Source: Lederbergia galactosidilytica
GTDB lineage: Bacteria > Bacillota > Bacilli > Bacillales > Bacillaceae_C
Assembly: GCF_017873565.1 (NCBI RefSeq)
Contig: NZ_JAGGKH010000007.1
Location: forward strand, 163,051-227,050
Reading direction: 5' to 3'
Length of the DNA: 64,000 bases
Shown: positions 55,050 through 64,000 of the stretch, in pieces
Layout of the letters: every line of letters begins with the position of its first letter
How positions within the stretch are numbered: position 1 is the stretch's first letter
Position numbers and translations under genes: made by a program
Notes under the pieces: generated by a model
The model's input: only the letters and a program-made list of their open reading frames with translations
The model's database searches: none
Told to the model about the DNA's origin: nothing

Positions 55050-56978
55050 CTATATAATGTCAACCTCTTCTTTTAAAGCCTTTAAGAAGGTTGCAAATGA
55101 AATTGTCTCTGATTTCTTCTCGCCATATTTTCTTACATTTACAGCTTGCTCTTTAATTTCATTCTCTCCCACTACTAGCATATATGGGATTTTCTTCATT
55201 TGCGCTTCACGGATTTTATAACCCATTTTTTCGTCTCGTGTATCCAATTCTACACGGAAACCTGATTTCTTCATTTCATCTACAACATGTTTCGCATAGT
55301 CAAAATGAGCTTCAGGTGAAACAGGAATAACAGCGACCTGAACTGGAGCAAGCCATGTTGGGAATGCACCTTTATATTCTTCAATTAAGAAAGCGACAAA
55401 GCGTTCCATTGTTGAAACAACACCACGGTGGATCACAACAGGGCGATGCTGCTTGCCATCTTCCCCAACGTAGGTAAGATCAAATTTCTCAGGTAACAAG
55501 AAATCTAATTGTACGGTTGATAGTGTTTCTTCTTTTCCAAGCGCTGTTTTCACTTGAACATCTAGCTTCGGACCATAGAACGCTGCTTCTCCATCAGCTT
55601 CATAATAGTCTACACCAAGCTCGTCCATTGCTTCTTTTAACATGCTCTGTGCTTTTGTCCACATTTCATCGTCATCGAAATATTTCTCCTTATCTTCTGG
55701 ATCACGGTAAGATAAACGGAAACTATAATCTGTTAAATCAAAATCCTTATAAACTTCTTCAATCAACTGGACAACACGAATAAATTCTTCTTTAATTTGA
55801 TCTGGACGGACAAAGATATGGGCATCATTCAACGTCATACCTCGAACACGTTGCAAACCAGATAAAGCTCCAGACATTTCATAACGATGCATCGTTCCAA
55901 GCTCAGCAATTCGGATTGGTAATTCTCGATAGCTATGGATGTCATTTTTATAGACCATCATATGATGCGGACAGTTCATAGGACGAAGAACAAGTTGCTC
56001 GTTATCCATATCCATAATTGGGAACATATCATCATGGTAATGATCTAAGTGTCCACTCGTTTTATAAAGATCCACGCTACCTAATACAGGTGTATACACA
56101 TGGTCATAGCCTAATGATACTTCTTTGTCGACGATATATCTTTCAATAATCCGACGGATCGTCGCCCCTTTTGGTAACCAAAGTGGAAGACCTTGTCCAA
56201 CTTTTTGCGAATTTGTAAAAAGACTTAGTTCTTTACCAATCTTACGATGATCTCTTTCTTTCGCTTCTTCCCGGAATTTAAGATATTGTTTTAAATCTTC
56301 TTTCTTGAAGAAAGCTGTACCATATACACGCTGCAACATTTTATTGTCACTATTTCCACGCCAATACGCTCCTGCAATACTTAGCAATTGAAATTCCTTA
56401 ATTTTACCTGTTGAAGGCACATGGACGCCACGGCAAAGATCAATGAAATCTCCTTGTTCATATACAGTAACTTTTTCATCTTCTGGAATCGCGTCAATTA
56501 ACTCTAGTTTATATTTATCATTCGCAAAAATTTGCTTTGCTTCCTTACGAGAAACTTCCTTCCGAACAACCTCAATATTTTCACTAATGATCTTTTTCAT
56601 CTCTTTTTCAATGACAGGAAGATCATCAGGACTAATCGCATGTTCAAGATCCATATCATAATAAAAGCCATCTTCAATAACCGGTCCTACACCAAATTTA
56701 GCATCAGGGTAGAGACGTTTTACAGCTTGGGCCATAAGATGAGCCGTGCTGTGCCGTAATATCTCTAATGCTTCTGGGCTTTCTTGTGTGATGATTTCTA
56801 TAGTACCATCTATGTCAATGGGAGTTTTAAAATCGATTAACTTTCCATTTAGCTTACCAGCTAGAGCTTTTTTCCTAAGGCTTGGGCTAATGGATGCTGC
56901 TATTTCTTCCGTTGTTATCTGCTTCGGAAACTCCTTTACAGAACCATCAGGAAATCTAATTTTCAATTGATCTGACAT
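55050..56978 (-). CDS. thrS: Threonyl-tRNA synthetase
   Basis: This 642-residue class II synthetase has an N-terminal TGS domain (about 1-63), the editing domain with [10 protein letters not shown] and its distant His/Cys ligands ([14 protein letters not shown]), and the catalytic core with zinc ligands in [32 protein letters not shown] is motif 2. The anticodon domain is at the C terminus (VQVAVIPVS onwards). A threonine T-box leader precedes it. Confidence 0.98.
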   Translation of the reverse strand: MSDQLKIRFPDGSVKEFPKQITTEEIAASISPSLRKKALAGKLNGKLIDFKTPIDIDGTIEIITQESPEALEILRHSTAHLMAQAVKRLYPDAKFGVGPVIEDGFYYDMDLEHAISPDDLPVIEKEMKKIISENIEVVRKEVSRKEAKQIFANDKYKLELIDAIPEDEKVTVYEQGDFIDLCRGVHVPSTGKIKEFQLLSIAGAYWRGNSDNKMLQRVYGTAFFKKEDLKQYLKFREEAKERDHRKIGKELSLFTNSQKVGQGLPLWLPKGATIRRIIERYIVDKEVSLGYDHVYTPVLGSVDLYKTSGHLDHYHDDMFPIMDMDNEQLVLRPMNCPHHMMVYKNDIHSYRELPIRIAELGTMHRYEMSGALSGLQRVRGMTLNDAHIFVRPDQIKEEFIRVVQLIEEVYKDFDLTDYSFRLSYRDPEDKEKYFDDDEMWTKAQSMLKEAMDELGVDYYEADGEAAFYGPKLDVQVKTALGKEETLSTVQLDFLLPEKFDLTYVGEDGKQHRPVVIHRGVVSTMERFVAFLIEEYKGAFPTWLAPVQVAVIPVSPEAHFDYAKHVVDEMKKSGFRVELDTRDEKMGYKIREAQMKKIPYMLVVGENEIKEQAVNVRKYGEKKSETISFATFLKALKEEVDII

Positions 56979-57135
56979 TTGACTGCACTCCTTTTTTCTT
57001 CATTCGAGGACATTTTTAACAAAGCACAAAGCGCCGCCCTTTGGCAAAGCAAATGTAATTCGCCTGCACCGGCTCAGCTTATGGGGCGAACTTAAGGAAA
57101 CAATATATTTTCCTATCTATAACTTTGAAAAAAAA

Positions 57136-57400
57136 AACAAAAAACTCGCCCCTGGGAAAGGGACGAGTTTAATACACGTGGTTCCACCCTAGTTTTCATA
57201 AAGCTTAAATGCTTATGACTTTGGATTTTTTTTAACGGAATTCTCCGCCAATCATTACTGACAATGTCACATTCATGATTGGAGTTCAAAGGTGGTAAGG
57301 ATTTCGCTCGTGTTGGAAAGCTCTCAGCTTTAACTTTCCTCTCTGGGTACCGTGACGAAACGCTCATGTCCTTTTCATTACATGTCCTCATTTTGTTCTG
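57136..57400 (-). promoter_or_regulatory. T-box riboswitch (tRNA-Thr) of thrS
   Basis: On the minus strand the T-box AGGGTGGAACCACG (57190-57177) is followed by the terminator AAACTCGTCCC / GGGGCGAGTTT and a U-run. Stem I contains CCTTACCACCTTTG, where an ACC threonine codon (57296-57294, or the tandem ACC next to it) is the likely specifier. Confidence 0.92.
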
Positions 57401-57405
57401 TAGTT

Positions 57406-57434
57406 ATTATAGCTACAATTTTACAGAAAATCAA
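57406..57434 (-). promoter_or_regulatory. thrS promoter overlapping the ytxC stop
   Basis: TTGATT (57434-57429), 17 bp, TATAAT (57411-57406). The -35 box covers the ytxC stop codon at 57431-57433. Confidence 0.75.
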
Positions 57435-58267
57435 GAGTGCCTAGTATAAGCATTAGATAAACTATAGAAATAGCTTGTCGAAAATACAACTAGTCTTTCT
57501 TCAAAAATATTTTTTAATGTTCGAACTAATGGCTGATCTTCATGCTTTGTATATAGAAATATTTTATTAGGAGCCATCGAAAGAAGTGGTGCAATTACAG
57601 CAGAGTCTACATAAACAGGATGATTTGATAAAAGCCTAGGATCCAGTAACCCTTGAACCTCTTCCTGTTTCATTTCCCTCAATGTTTCATCGTAGAATGT
57701 TTCAGGTCGCTCTAAAATGAGATGTACAATCGACTGCCTTGTTAAGCGGTCACGGAGATAATCTCGCAATGTTTGGATGAAAATTTGGTAATCTTGTTCC
57801 ATTTTATATTCATCAATGGCAATGCCTAAATATGATGTGACCTGTTTAAAATATTCCCTTAATCTAAATCTCAAAAAAGAGTCAAACGCAACCGCACCCT
57901 TAAAATCTAGTAAGTCTAAAATCGCTTCATGAAGGAGTATTTCTTCCTTGATCACATCCGTTAATGCGGTTAATTCCTGTCTCTCACCATCAAACATTTC
58001 GGATACAATCTCAATAATATCATGTCGTTCATTTTCACTTTCATACTTGTACTTCTTTTGGAGAACTTGATCTAGCCATTCATTTCGTTTCACAGTTTGG
58101 ATATATTGAATAAGAGCGGATACGTATTCGTCTTTGTTTGTGCCACTTGGTTGAAATGAATATATAAAACGGCCCCGTTTTTCCTGAAAGGAATCCTGCA
58201 AGCCATTATTTGCTAAAAAAGACTTTAAGCGGATTGCCTCTTTAATGGATTTGAACATTAATTCCAA
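57431..58267 (-). CDS. ytxC: Putative sporulation protein YtxC
   Basis: This 278-residue protein of the YtxC family lies between dnaI and thrS, as in B. subtilis. Visible features are KGAVAFDSFLRFRLREYF, YLGIAIDEYKMEQDYQ and ERPETFYDE, with HPVYVDSAVIAPLLSMAP near the C terminus. The TTG at 58267 follows GGGGGAG and gives a length close to the B. subtilis 281; the frame runs 35 codons further upstream without a ribosome binding site. Its molecular role is unknown. Confidence 0.88.
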   Translation of the reverse strand: MELMFKSIKEAIRLKSFLANNGLQDSFQEKRGRFIYSFQPSGTNKDEYVSALIQYIQTVKRNEWLDQVLQKKYKYESENERHDIIEIVSEMFDGERQELTALTDVIKEEILLHEAILDLLDFKGAVAFDSFLRFRLREYFKQVTSYLGIAIDEYKMEQDYQIFIQTLRDYLRDRLTRQSIVHLILERPETFYDETLREMKQEEVQGLLDPRLLSNHPVYVDSAVIAPLLSMAPNKIFLYTKHEDQPLVRTLKNIFEERLVVFSTSYFYSLSNAYTRHS

Positions 58268-58455
58268 GCCTGCTCCCCCTTTACTCCGCATTGGTACATA
58301 TATATGAAGTTTAGGTGGGACTAGACCATAAAAATAAAAAAGGGAAATTCGTTTAATAGCCAATTGCACCATTTCTCTATTGGATTAGCAAAGTTTCGGA
58401 TACAATTTTACAAATTTTAAAAACTTCTTAGGATTGTCGTTCATCCAAATTGTGT

Positions 58456-59391
58456 TTAATTATGTCTCCGGTTAGTGCCTGTTAATTTTATCGGTGAAGC
58501 CAAATATTTAATTCTTTCCATTATGCGTGCAGCTTTCATTTTTTCCTCTTCTCCACGCTGAGAATATGTTAAATGATGCTGCAAATCATTAAAGTTAAAA
58601 TTGGAACTAAAAAAAGTTGGTAACTGTTCATGCATGCGGAATTGCAGGATAGATCCTAATACTTCATCCCTTGTCCAACTTGTCATCGACTCTGCTCCAA
58701 TATCATCCAACATTAAGATCGGTGCTTTTTTTACAACCTCTAATTTCTCATTCATTGTTTGGTCACCTAAAGATTGTTTCATTTCTCTGAAGAACTCGGG
58801 GACATAAACAATAAGAGAAGAAATTTCCTTTTGTGCAAGTTGATTGGCAATAGCTCCTAATAGATAGGATTTCCCGACGCCAAAATTGCCATATAAATAC
58901 AAGCCCTTCATTTTCATACCTGGTTGATAGGCTGAAGCAAATTGTTCTGCAAATTCAAATGCATCTATTCTACTTGGCTCATCTAGGGCAAAATCGGCAA
59001 AATTGGCTTGCAGTATTTCCTTTGGTACATAAATGCTCTTTATTAGTCTCTCTGTTTTCCGTCGCTCATCTTCCATCAATTTAGTGGGGCATGGTCGATA
59101 AAAAAGATCAATTTTTCCGTTATCCAATGTAAGAACAGGCTCATAGCCAGGCATAATATTGTGACAGTTATTTAATCCGGAACAGTTAGCACATTTTTTT
59201 GTCTGTGATACATATTCATGGAGTTTCATTAAACCCTGTTCAAGGATACGATCATTCATCTCATCTTGATGCATCTGCAGAAAGGCTTGCACATCCTGGT
59301 CGGACAATACTTCTTTTTTTAATTGATCATACCTATTTTGAAAATTAGGTGAACGAGAAAGTCTACCTAATGTTCTATTGATTCGCTCCAT
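58456..59391 (-). CDS. dnaI: Primosomal protein DnaI (helicase loader)
   Basis: This 311-residue AAA+ ATPase loads the replicative helicase DnaC during replication initiation and restart. The N-terminal zinc-binding region has CANCSGLNNC, the Walker A motif is GNFGVGKSYLLG, Walker B LMLDDIGAESMTSW, and sensor 1 FFSSNFN. I use ATG 59391 behind GGAGGTGATAGG, so it overlaps the 3' end of dnaB by 17 bp. Operon with dnaB and nrdR. Confidence 0.96.
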   Translation of the reverse strand: MERINRTLGRLSRSPNFQNRYDQLKKEVLSDQDVQAFLQMHQDEMNDRILEQGLMKLHEYVSQTKKCANCSGLNNCHNIMPGYEPVLTLDNGKIDLFYRPCPTKLMEDERRKTERLIKSIYVPKEILQANFADFALDEPSRIDAFEFAEQFASAYQPGMKMKGLYLYGNFGVGKSYLLGAIANQLAQKEISSLIVYVPEFFREMKQSLGDQTMNEKLEVVKKAPILMLDDIGAESMTSWTRDEVLGSILQFRMHEQLPTFFSSNFNFNDLQHHLTYSQRGEEEKMKAARIMERIKYLASPIKLTGTNRRHN

Positions 59392-60790
59392 TCCTATCAC
59401 CTCCATGTTGGCGATACTTCTGTTGAATCGCCTCTAATCGTTTCCTTTTCTCTTCCTGCTCCTCATCAAAAACAACTTTTTCAGTTGCTTGCGGTTCTAT
59501 AAACCAATCAGGCAATCTTTCCGTTCGAATTGGCTTATTCCTTTTCTGAGCTGGGGTTTTACGATCATTTGCCCATTCTTGGTATTGACGATGTTCATTT
59601 TTGGCTAAATCCATCGCTTCCTTCACGGTTTTAATTTTCTTCCGGGACCAGTGTGAAGCAATTTTAGCTAAATAACTTTTGGAAAGTTTCATATCAGTTT
59701 TTAACATCACATAATGAATCAAAACATTGATAACACCAGGCGGAAGCTTTTGATGAAATAAAACATCCTCTACGGCCTGCAAATCCGATAAAGCTGGCTC
59801 CCCACCATCTGCTAAATCAATTAAAAATTGTCGTGGTGAAATTGTTTCTAAATAGGAGATTAATTGTTCTTCCTTAGTTTGCGGCTCCATTACATTTCTA
59901 GCATAAACAGGTTGCACACGATCAACCAGTTGTGGCAACTGATTATCATGTTCTAATTGATACCAATCACGAGCCGCTTTTCGTAGTTCCTCTATATCAA
60001 TCGTTTGATCAGCATCCAAACTCGCTAGAACAATGTTTTTCATATTGACAGCATCAATCGAGTATAAAAAGGCTAATTTAGAAATAGCCTCTTTTGCTTC
60101 TTGAGTAAAAACTCGTCTAGGAACCATAATTTCTGATAAACCGGAAAATAACACCTCAAAATTAAATTGTTCCCCACCTATTTTAATAAGGTTAGGTTCT
60201 GACCGATGGAAAAACTCTTGCTGTTCACCCGGTTGGCTAGCTAATTGAGCCTCTTGATCCGTTAAAGCTTCAGAACCTAATGATGAAAAAACATCTTGAA
60301 AGGAACGAGTCCATTCTTGATATCCACTTAAGTCTACTTTCTCATCAATAAATAACCGTTTTAACTTTAAAAACTGCGATTTCCCGATTTTTTGATATAA
60401 ATATATATTTAACATACCATCTGTAAAGAAACCTTCTGCAGATAAAGGTGGTTGCAATTCATATAAAAAGGAACGATTGTCAGCTTCTGTTTTTACATAT
60501 GTTTTTAATAAGCCAATTCCTTCCAGTTTTAGACGCGCCTGATAAATTTCATCTAAATTTAGATCAAGAAAATTCATTAAATGATAATGATTCAAGGTTT
60601 CAGACCAGAGGCGATTTTCTTGCACTCTATTCCAAAGAGTATAATACAAAGCAGAACTAACTGGACCAATAAGGGGTTGATATAAACAATCAACAATCTT
60701 TTGATCTTGTTGATGCAACAAACCATTCATTTTCACAACAAATGTATCAATAGGCTGAATTTCACTCCAGTATGGCTTCAAGACAAACAC
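59375..60790 (-). CDS. dnaB: Replication initiation and membrane attachment protein DnaB
   Basis: This 471-residue Gram-positive DnaB (not the helicase) works with DnaD and DnaI at oriC and restart sites. Two DnaD/DnaB-like domains are seen, one at the N terminus (QKIVDCLYQPLIGPVSSALY) and one in the C-terminal half (VLIHYVMLKTDMKLSKSYLA, then KIASHWSRKKIKTVKEAM). The tail is basic. The start is GTG at 60790, seven bases after the nrdR stop, with a weak ribosome binding site, so coupling to nrdR is likely. Confidence 0.95.
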   Translation of the reverse strand: MFVLKPYWSEIQPIDTFVVKMNGLLHQQDQKIVDCLYQPLIGPVSSALYYTLWNRVQENRLWSETLNHYHLMNFLDLNLDEIYQARLKLEGIGLLKTYVKTEADNRSFLYELQPPLSAEGFFTDGMLNIYLYQKIGKSQFLKLKRLFIDEKVDLSGYQEWTRSFQDVFSSLGSEALTDQEAQLASQPGEQQEFFHRSEPNLIKIGGEQFNFEVLFSGLSEIMVPRRVFTQEAKEAISKLAFLYSIDAVNMKNIVLASLDADQTIDIEELRKAARDWYQLEHDNQLPQLVDRVQPVYARNVMEPQTKEEQLISYLETISPRQFLIDLADGGEPALSDLQAVEDVLFHQKLPPGVINVLIHYVMLKTDMKLSKSYLAKIASHWSRKKIKTVKEAMDLAKNEHRQYQEWANDRKTPAQKRNKPIRTERLPDWFIEPQATEKVVFDEEQEEKRKRLEAIQQKYRQHGGDRNGANQ

Positions 60791-60797
60791 ACTTTCA

Positions 60798-61253
60798 TCA
60801 ATCTTTTTTAATTAAATCTTTCAATTCATCTAAGAAAACATTAATATCTTTAAATTGTCGATAAACAGAGGCAAAGCGTACATAGGCAACTTCATCCGTT
60901 TTAGATAATTTATCCATAACCTTTTCCCCAATGAGTTCTGAATTTACTTCAGCTTGTCCAAGTGCACGAATTTCCCTCTCAATTTCGTGCGTAATTTGTT
61001 CTAGCTGATCAAGTGAGACTGGCCTTTTTTCACAAGCGCGAATTAGCCCTCTCAAGATTTTCTCGCGACTAAACTCTTCCCGAATTCCCTCTTTTTTTAC
61101 AACTATCAGAGGTGTTTCCTCCACCCTTTCAAAGGTTGTAAAACGAAAAGAACATTCCTCACATTCTCTTCTTCTTCTAATTGCCCTTACATCATCAACC
61201 GGCCTTGAATCGACTACTCGAGTTCCGTTATGCTTGCAGGATGGGCATTTCAT
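60798..61253 (-). CDS. nrdR: Transcriptional repressor NrdR
   Basis: This 151-residue ATP/dATP-sensing repressor of ribonucleotide reductase genes has a zinc ribbon (MKCPSC and RRRRECEEC) and an ATP-cone ([20 protein letters not shown]). The ATG at 61253 follows GGAGCTGG. It is first in nrdR-dnaB-dnaI. Confidence 0.97.
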   Translation of the reverse strand: MKCPSCKHNGTRVVDSRPVDDVRAIRRRRECEECSFRFTTFERVEETPLIVVKKEGIREEFSREKILRGLIRACEKRPVSLDQLEQITHEIEREIRALGQAEVNSELIGEKVMDKLSKTDEVAYVRFASVYRQFKDINVFLDELKDLIKKD

Positions 61254-61604
61254 CTTACCAGCTCCGTTCAAATCAATATATTCTATTTTATCATTATACC
61301 TTAATTCGGCACTAAAAAACAAAAAGTGACTTTTGCAAGAAGAACAGATAACGCTTGTTTAGCGACAGACAAACTTATTTTGTATGTGATTAATAATGCT
61401 CCGAAAAAGGGCACGGGTCAAAGCATGCTACAACCTGTTGTTTCGTATATCCTCCTGCGCCGTAACACCCCTTTGGTCTGAGCTTATCGTGTGTAGGCAA
61501 TTCCTGCCCTACGCGACTTAGAACTTTGTGGGGTACTGAAGCTAGGCCTAAGATCCTCCCTTACTGCAAAAGAAAAGAAAACCTGATATTAAAGGTTTTC
61601 TCGC
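61254..61604. other. Gene-free gap coaE/nrdR with degenerate R2-like repeat and coaE terminator
   Basis: AGAACAGATAACGCTTGTTT and AGCGACAGACAAACTT (61341-61376) resemble the start of repeat R2. The middle holds no open frame. GAAAACCT / AGGTTTTC (61577-61600), followed on the minus strand by TTTTCTTTT, is the coaE terminator. In B. subtilis gapB and speD occupy this place. Confidence 0.55.
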
Positions 61605-62201
61605 TTATGGACAAAGAGCCCATTTCTTTATAAGTTGCTCTATCTGTGATCTAGTTTCATCCATTTCTCCATTATTATCTATAATAGCATCTGCCATTTT
61701 TACTTTTTCAGTGAGCGGCATTTGTGAAGTAATTCGTGCTAATGCTTCGGATTCAGATAAGCCATTTCTTTCCATCAATCTTTCTAGCTGCACTTGTTCT
61801 TCAACAAAGACAACGATCGTTTTTTCCACAAGATTTGTCAATCTACTTTCAAATAATAACGGAATATCATAAATAACGGTCTGGCTTCCGGCTGCTAAGG
61901 CTTCATTTTTCCAAATTTCCATTTGCTTTCGAACTGCTGGATGTACAATTGAATTTAATTTTTGGCGTTTCGTTTCATCGGAAAAGATAATTGCTCCCAG
62001 TTTAGCTCTATCTAACATTTGGTTTGGTAAAAGAATCACCTCGCCAAAAACCTGCACAATTTCTCGATATGCAGACTGATCTGGTTCAACTACTTTTCTT
62101 GCCGCAACATCTGCATCAATAATCGCGAATCCTCTTTCTTTAAACATTTGTGAAACTGTACTTTTTCCACTTGCAATTCCACCGGTTAAACCGACCATCA
62201 T
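61605..62201 (-). CDS. coaE: Dephospho-CoA kinase
   Basis: This 198-residue last enzyme of CoA synthesis has the P-loop GLTGGIASGKST at the N terminus, DADVAARKV, and the lid/adenine segment ERLMERNGLSESEALARI. The ATG at 62201 gives the usual length; upstream codons lack family character. It lies 29 bp downstream of ytaF. Confidence 0.96.
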   Translation of the reverse strand: MMVGLTGGIASGKSTVSQMFKERGFAIIDADVAARKVVEPDQSAYREIVQVFGEVILLPNQMLDRAKLGAIIFSDETKRQKLNSIVHPAVRKQMEIWKNEALAAGSQTVIYDIPLLFESRLTNLVEKTIVVFVEEQVQLERLMERNGLSESEALARITSQMPLTEKVKMADAIIDNNGEMDETRSQIEQLIKKWALCP

Positions 62202-62230
62202 GAAATAGTTCGCCTCTTTCAAATCGTACT

Positions 62231-62863
62231 TTAGATTTTTAATATACCGATCAAAATTAATAAAACACCTGGCATAAAGGCAAAATGTTGAATCCAATTA
62301 GTTTTTGAGAACAAATTCCCTATTTGCAGGCCTGATTTAAGAAAAATAGCACTCATCAGCGCAGCAGAGCCAGCAAGTACCCAAGGGGAATAGCCTAACA
62401 TTGCAGCTCCTATTCCTGCTCCAAACGCATCCAAAGATAATGCCGCCCCCAAAAGCAAAGCCTCAATGCCGGTGATGGTCCCAGATAGATCAAAATCCGC
62501 TCTTGTTGGCTTTTTAAGAATATGGATCACAATTCCTAATGATTTAATTTCCCAGTTCACTACCATCTTTTCTGCATGTTCATGATGTCCTTTTTCCGTT
62601 CTGAAAAATTGAAATATCACCCAAGCACCAATCAATATTAAAATAATGCCACCAATCCGGTTGGCAGCTGTTGGCGACAAAACTTGCACGATCATACTCC
62701 CCGCAAACATTGCGATAAGCAAAGATATTGCCGTACAAAGAGCGATAATCAACAGTGACTTATACGGAATACTCATCTTCCGTAATCCATATGCTACCCC
62801 TGTACTAAAACTATCGAGACTAATGGCAAAAGCAAGCAACAGGAGTGATAATGAAAAGCCCAT
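62231..62863 (-). CDS. ytaF: YtaF family sporulation membrane protein
   Basis: This 210-residue polytopic protein of the MntP/YtaF type has six hydrophobic segments in two halves, each with an acidic residue in the helix (LAFAISLDSFSTGVAYGLRK and LGAALSLDAFGAGIGAAMLG). ATG 62863 behind GGAAGGTG gives exactly the B. subtilis length. It may transport a cation, by analogy with MntP; annotated as sporulation-related in B. subtilis. Confidence 0.92.
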   Translation of the reverse strand: MGFSLSLLLLAFAISLDSFSTGVAYGLRKMSIPYKSLLIIALCTAISLLIAMFAGSMIVQVLSPTAANRIGGIILILIGAWVIFQFFRTEKGHHEHAEKMVVNWEIKSLGIVIHILKKPTRADFDLSGTITGIEALLLGAALSLDAFGAGIGAAMLGYSPWVLAGSAALMSAIFLKSGLQIGNLFSKTNWIQHFAFMPGVLLILIGILKI

Positions 62864-63055
62864 AACTTCACACCTTCCCATATCAACAGTGACTACATCA
62901 GTATATGAGAATAAAGCATGGGTGGTTAAACTATTTGAATAAACCATTGCCTATTTCTTTATGCTGTTATGAAAAAAAGCATAATTTGACAGGAAGCAAT
63001 CATTTAGAGACTTGAATTGGCTACCACTCGACAGCAACAATTTGCGCTTCATATA

Positions 63056-63883
63056 TTATCGAATTTGACATTGCGGACAAAAATGAGTTCCCCGTCCTGC
63101 TACCTTCGTTTTCTCTATTTCAGTTCCACAAAATGAACATGGTTCACCCTTTTTACCATACACTTTCAATTTTTCTTGATATGTGCCATTAAGCCCATGG
63201 GAGTTCATGTACGAATTAACAGAACTTCCGCCCGCTTCGATAGACTCTAATAAAGTAGCTTTCATTTCTTGCAAAAGTGGTAATATTTCAGCTTTATTTA
63301 GTGTTTTTGCAACACGCTCGGGATGAATGCGAGAACGTATTAGTACTTCATCTACATAAATATTTCCAAGACCTGAGACAATTGTTTGATCAAGTAAAGC
63401 GGCTTTAATGCAACGATCTGTTTTACTCAATTTCTCGACTAAATACTCTAGTGTACATTCATCAGAAAATGGCTCAGGTCCCAATTTAGAAAGAGGTAAT
63501 TGATCATTCTCCATACCTTTCGAAAATAAGTGCATTGTGCCAAACTTACGGACATCTCGATAAAAAAGGGTATATCCATCAGTAAAATGAAAGAGGATAT
63601 GTGTATGCTTATCAGGAGTATCCTCATTATGGTGTAAACTATAATTTCCTTCCATCCGCAAATGTGATACAAGTGAATAATCATCCAATTGGAAAATTAA
63701 GAACTTTCCTCTCCGCTCTACAGCGTGGATCAATTGGCCTTGTAAAGCATCTTGAAATTGCTCGACTTCCAATGGATGTTTAATAATCTTAGGCCAGTGA
63801 ACCGATACATTTTTTATATTTTTCCCAGCCACCAATTCATTCAGTGACCTTCGTACTGATTCAACCTCTGGCAATTCAGGCAT
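63056..63883 (-). CDS. mutM: Formamidopyrimidine-DNA glycosylase
   Basis: This 275-residue bifunctional glycosylase/AP lyase excises 8-oxoguanine. The catalytic Pro and Glu directly after the initiator Met are intact (MPELPEVESVRR), GSSVNSYMNSHG is the H2TH region, and the C-terminal zinc finger has CSFCGTEIEKTKVAGRGTHF followed by CPQC. The ribosome binding site GGGGG precedes the ATG. polA is expected just outside the window, upstream on this strand; a CCCCTTGATTTATAGGGG palindrome at about 63943-63960 lies in between. Confidence 0.97.
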   Translation of the reverse strand: MPELPEVESVRRSLNELVAGKNIKNVSVHWPKIIKHPLEVEQFQDALQGQLIHAVERRGKFLIFQLDDYSLVSHLRMEGNYSLHHNEDTPDKHTHILFHFTDGYTLFYRDVRKFGTMHLFSKGMENDQLPLSKLGPEPFSDECTLEYLVEKLSKTDRCIKAALLDQTIVSGLGNIYVDEVLIRSRIHPERVAKTLNKAEILPLLQEMKATLLESIEAGGSSVNSYMNSHGLNGTYQEKLKVYGKKGEPCSFCGTEIEKTKVAGRGTHFCPQCQIR

Positions 63884-64000
63884 CTTCTTTCCCCCTTGTC
63901 TAGCTACGTATTGTCAAATAATCTATAGTAAAAAGTTAATAACCCCTTGATTTATAGGGGAATGAATGCAAAAAACTTGCCACCCCCTGAATTTTAAGGT

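Noticed and set aside
57113..57391. ORF in the thrS leader
   Set aside because: It covers the T-box terminator and antiterminator; the sequence is explained as structured RNA.

Overview
The window is a stretch of low-GC Gram-positive, endospore-forming Bacillaceae chromosome (Bacillus sensu lato, clearly not B. subtilis itself). The evidence is the conserved gene order mutM-ytaF-coaE / nrdR-dnaB-dnaI-ytxC-thrS / infC-rpmI-rplT-ysdA / ysdC / sspI / ysgA / pheS-pheT / rnhC / zapA-cvpA-polX-mutS2-DUF350 / lcfA-fadR-fadB-etfB-etfA / trxA-uvrC-lysC-yslB-sdhCAB. Read on the minus strand this matches the B. subtilis map segment by segment. It includes a spore protein gene (sspI), and its RNA leaders and strong Shine-Dalgarno sequences are typical of Bacillus.

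Layout. 1-27.6 kb: core genes, nearly all on the minus strand. They cover respiration (sdhCAB), aspartate-family amino acid synthesis (lysC under a lysine riboswitch), DNA repair (uvrC, polX, mutS2), thioredoxin, the fatty-acid degradation block (lcfA, fadR, fadB, etfBA with a textbook FadR operator), an NhaC-type antiporter, cell division (zapA), RNase HIII and phenylalanyl-tRNA synthetase under a T-box. 27.7-34.3 kb: sspI, membrane proteins, an M42 peptidase, an all-alpha dUTPase, and the infC-rpmI-rplT operon with its attenuator leader and an AUU start codon. 34.4-48.7 kb: an accessory region with two tandem YusW-like lipoproteins, a HAD phosphatase, a nucleotidyltransferase, a BadF-type kinase, a YwaF-like membrane protein, a methyltransferase, an APH(3')-like phosphotransferase, an S66 peptidase, two Nudix enzymes, an MBL hydrolase, a CAP-domain protein, a HIT protein, a HAD hydrolase and a polytopic exporter-like protein. 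48.9-54.8 kb: a catalase, xpt-pbuX under a guanine riboswitch, and a three-gene secreted/lipoprotein cluster in which every gene carries a one-base frameshift. 55-64 kb: thrS under a T-box, then ytxC, dnaI, dnaB, nrdR, coaE, ytaF and mutM.

Regulation visible in the DNA: a lysine riboswitch, a guanine riboswitch with a readable antiterminator, two T-boxes (Phe and Thr), the infC attenuator leader, the FadR box, and many good sigma-A promoters. Several promoters are packed into the stop-codon region of the gene before.

The least explained content is intergenic. At least four families of short dispersed repeats occur two or more times, and one is inserted inside another at 18.45-18.83 kb. I saw no tRNA, rRNA, CRISPR array, prophage, transposase gene or obvious defence system. 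The best candidates for something undescribed are the frameshifted three-gene cluster (52.9-54.8 kb), the nested and inverted repeat families, two tiny membrane-protein genes, and a perfect 16-bp operator-like palindrome between the exporter gene and the catalase gene.
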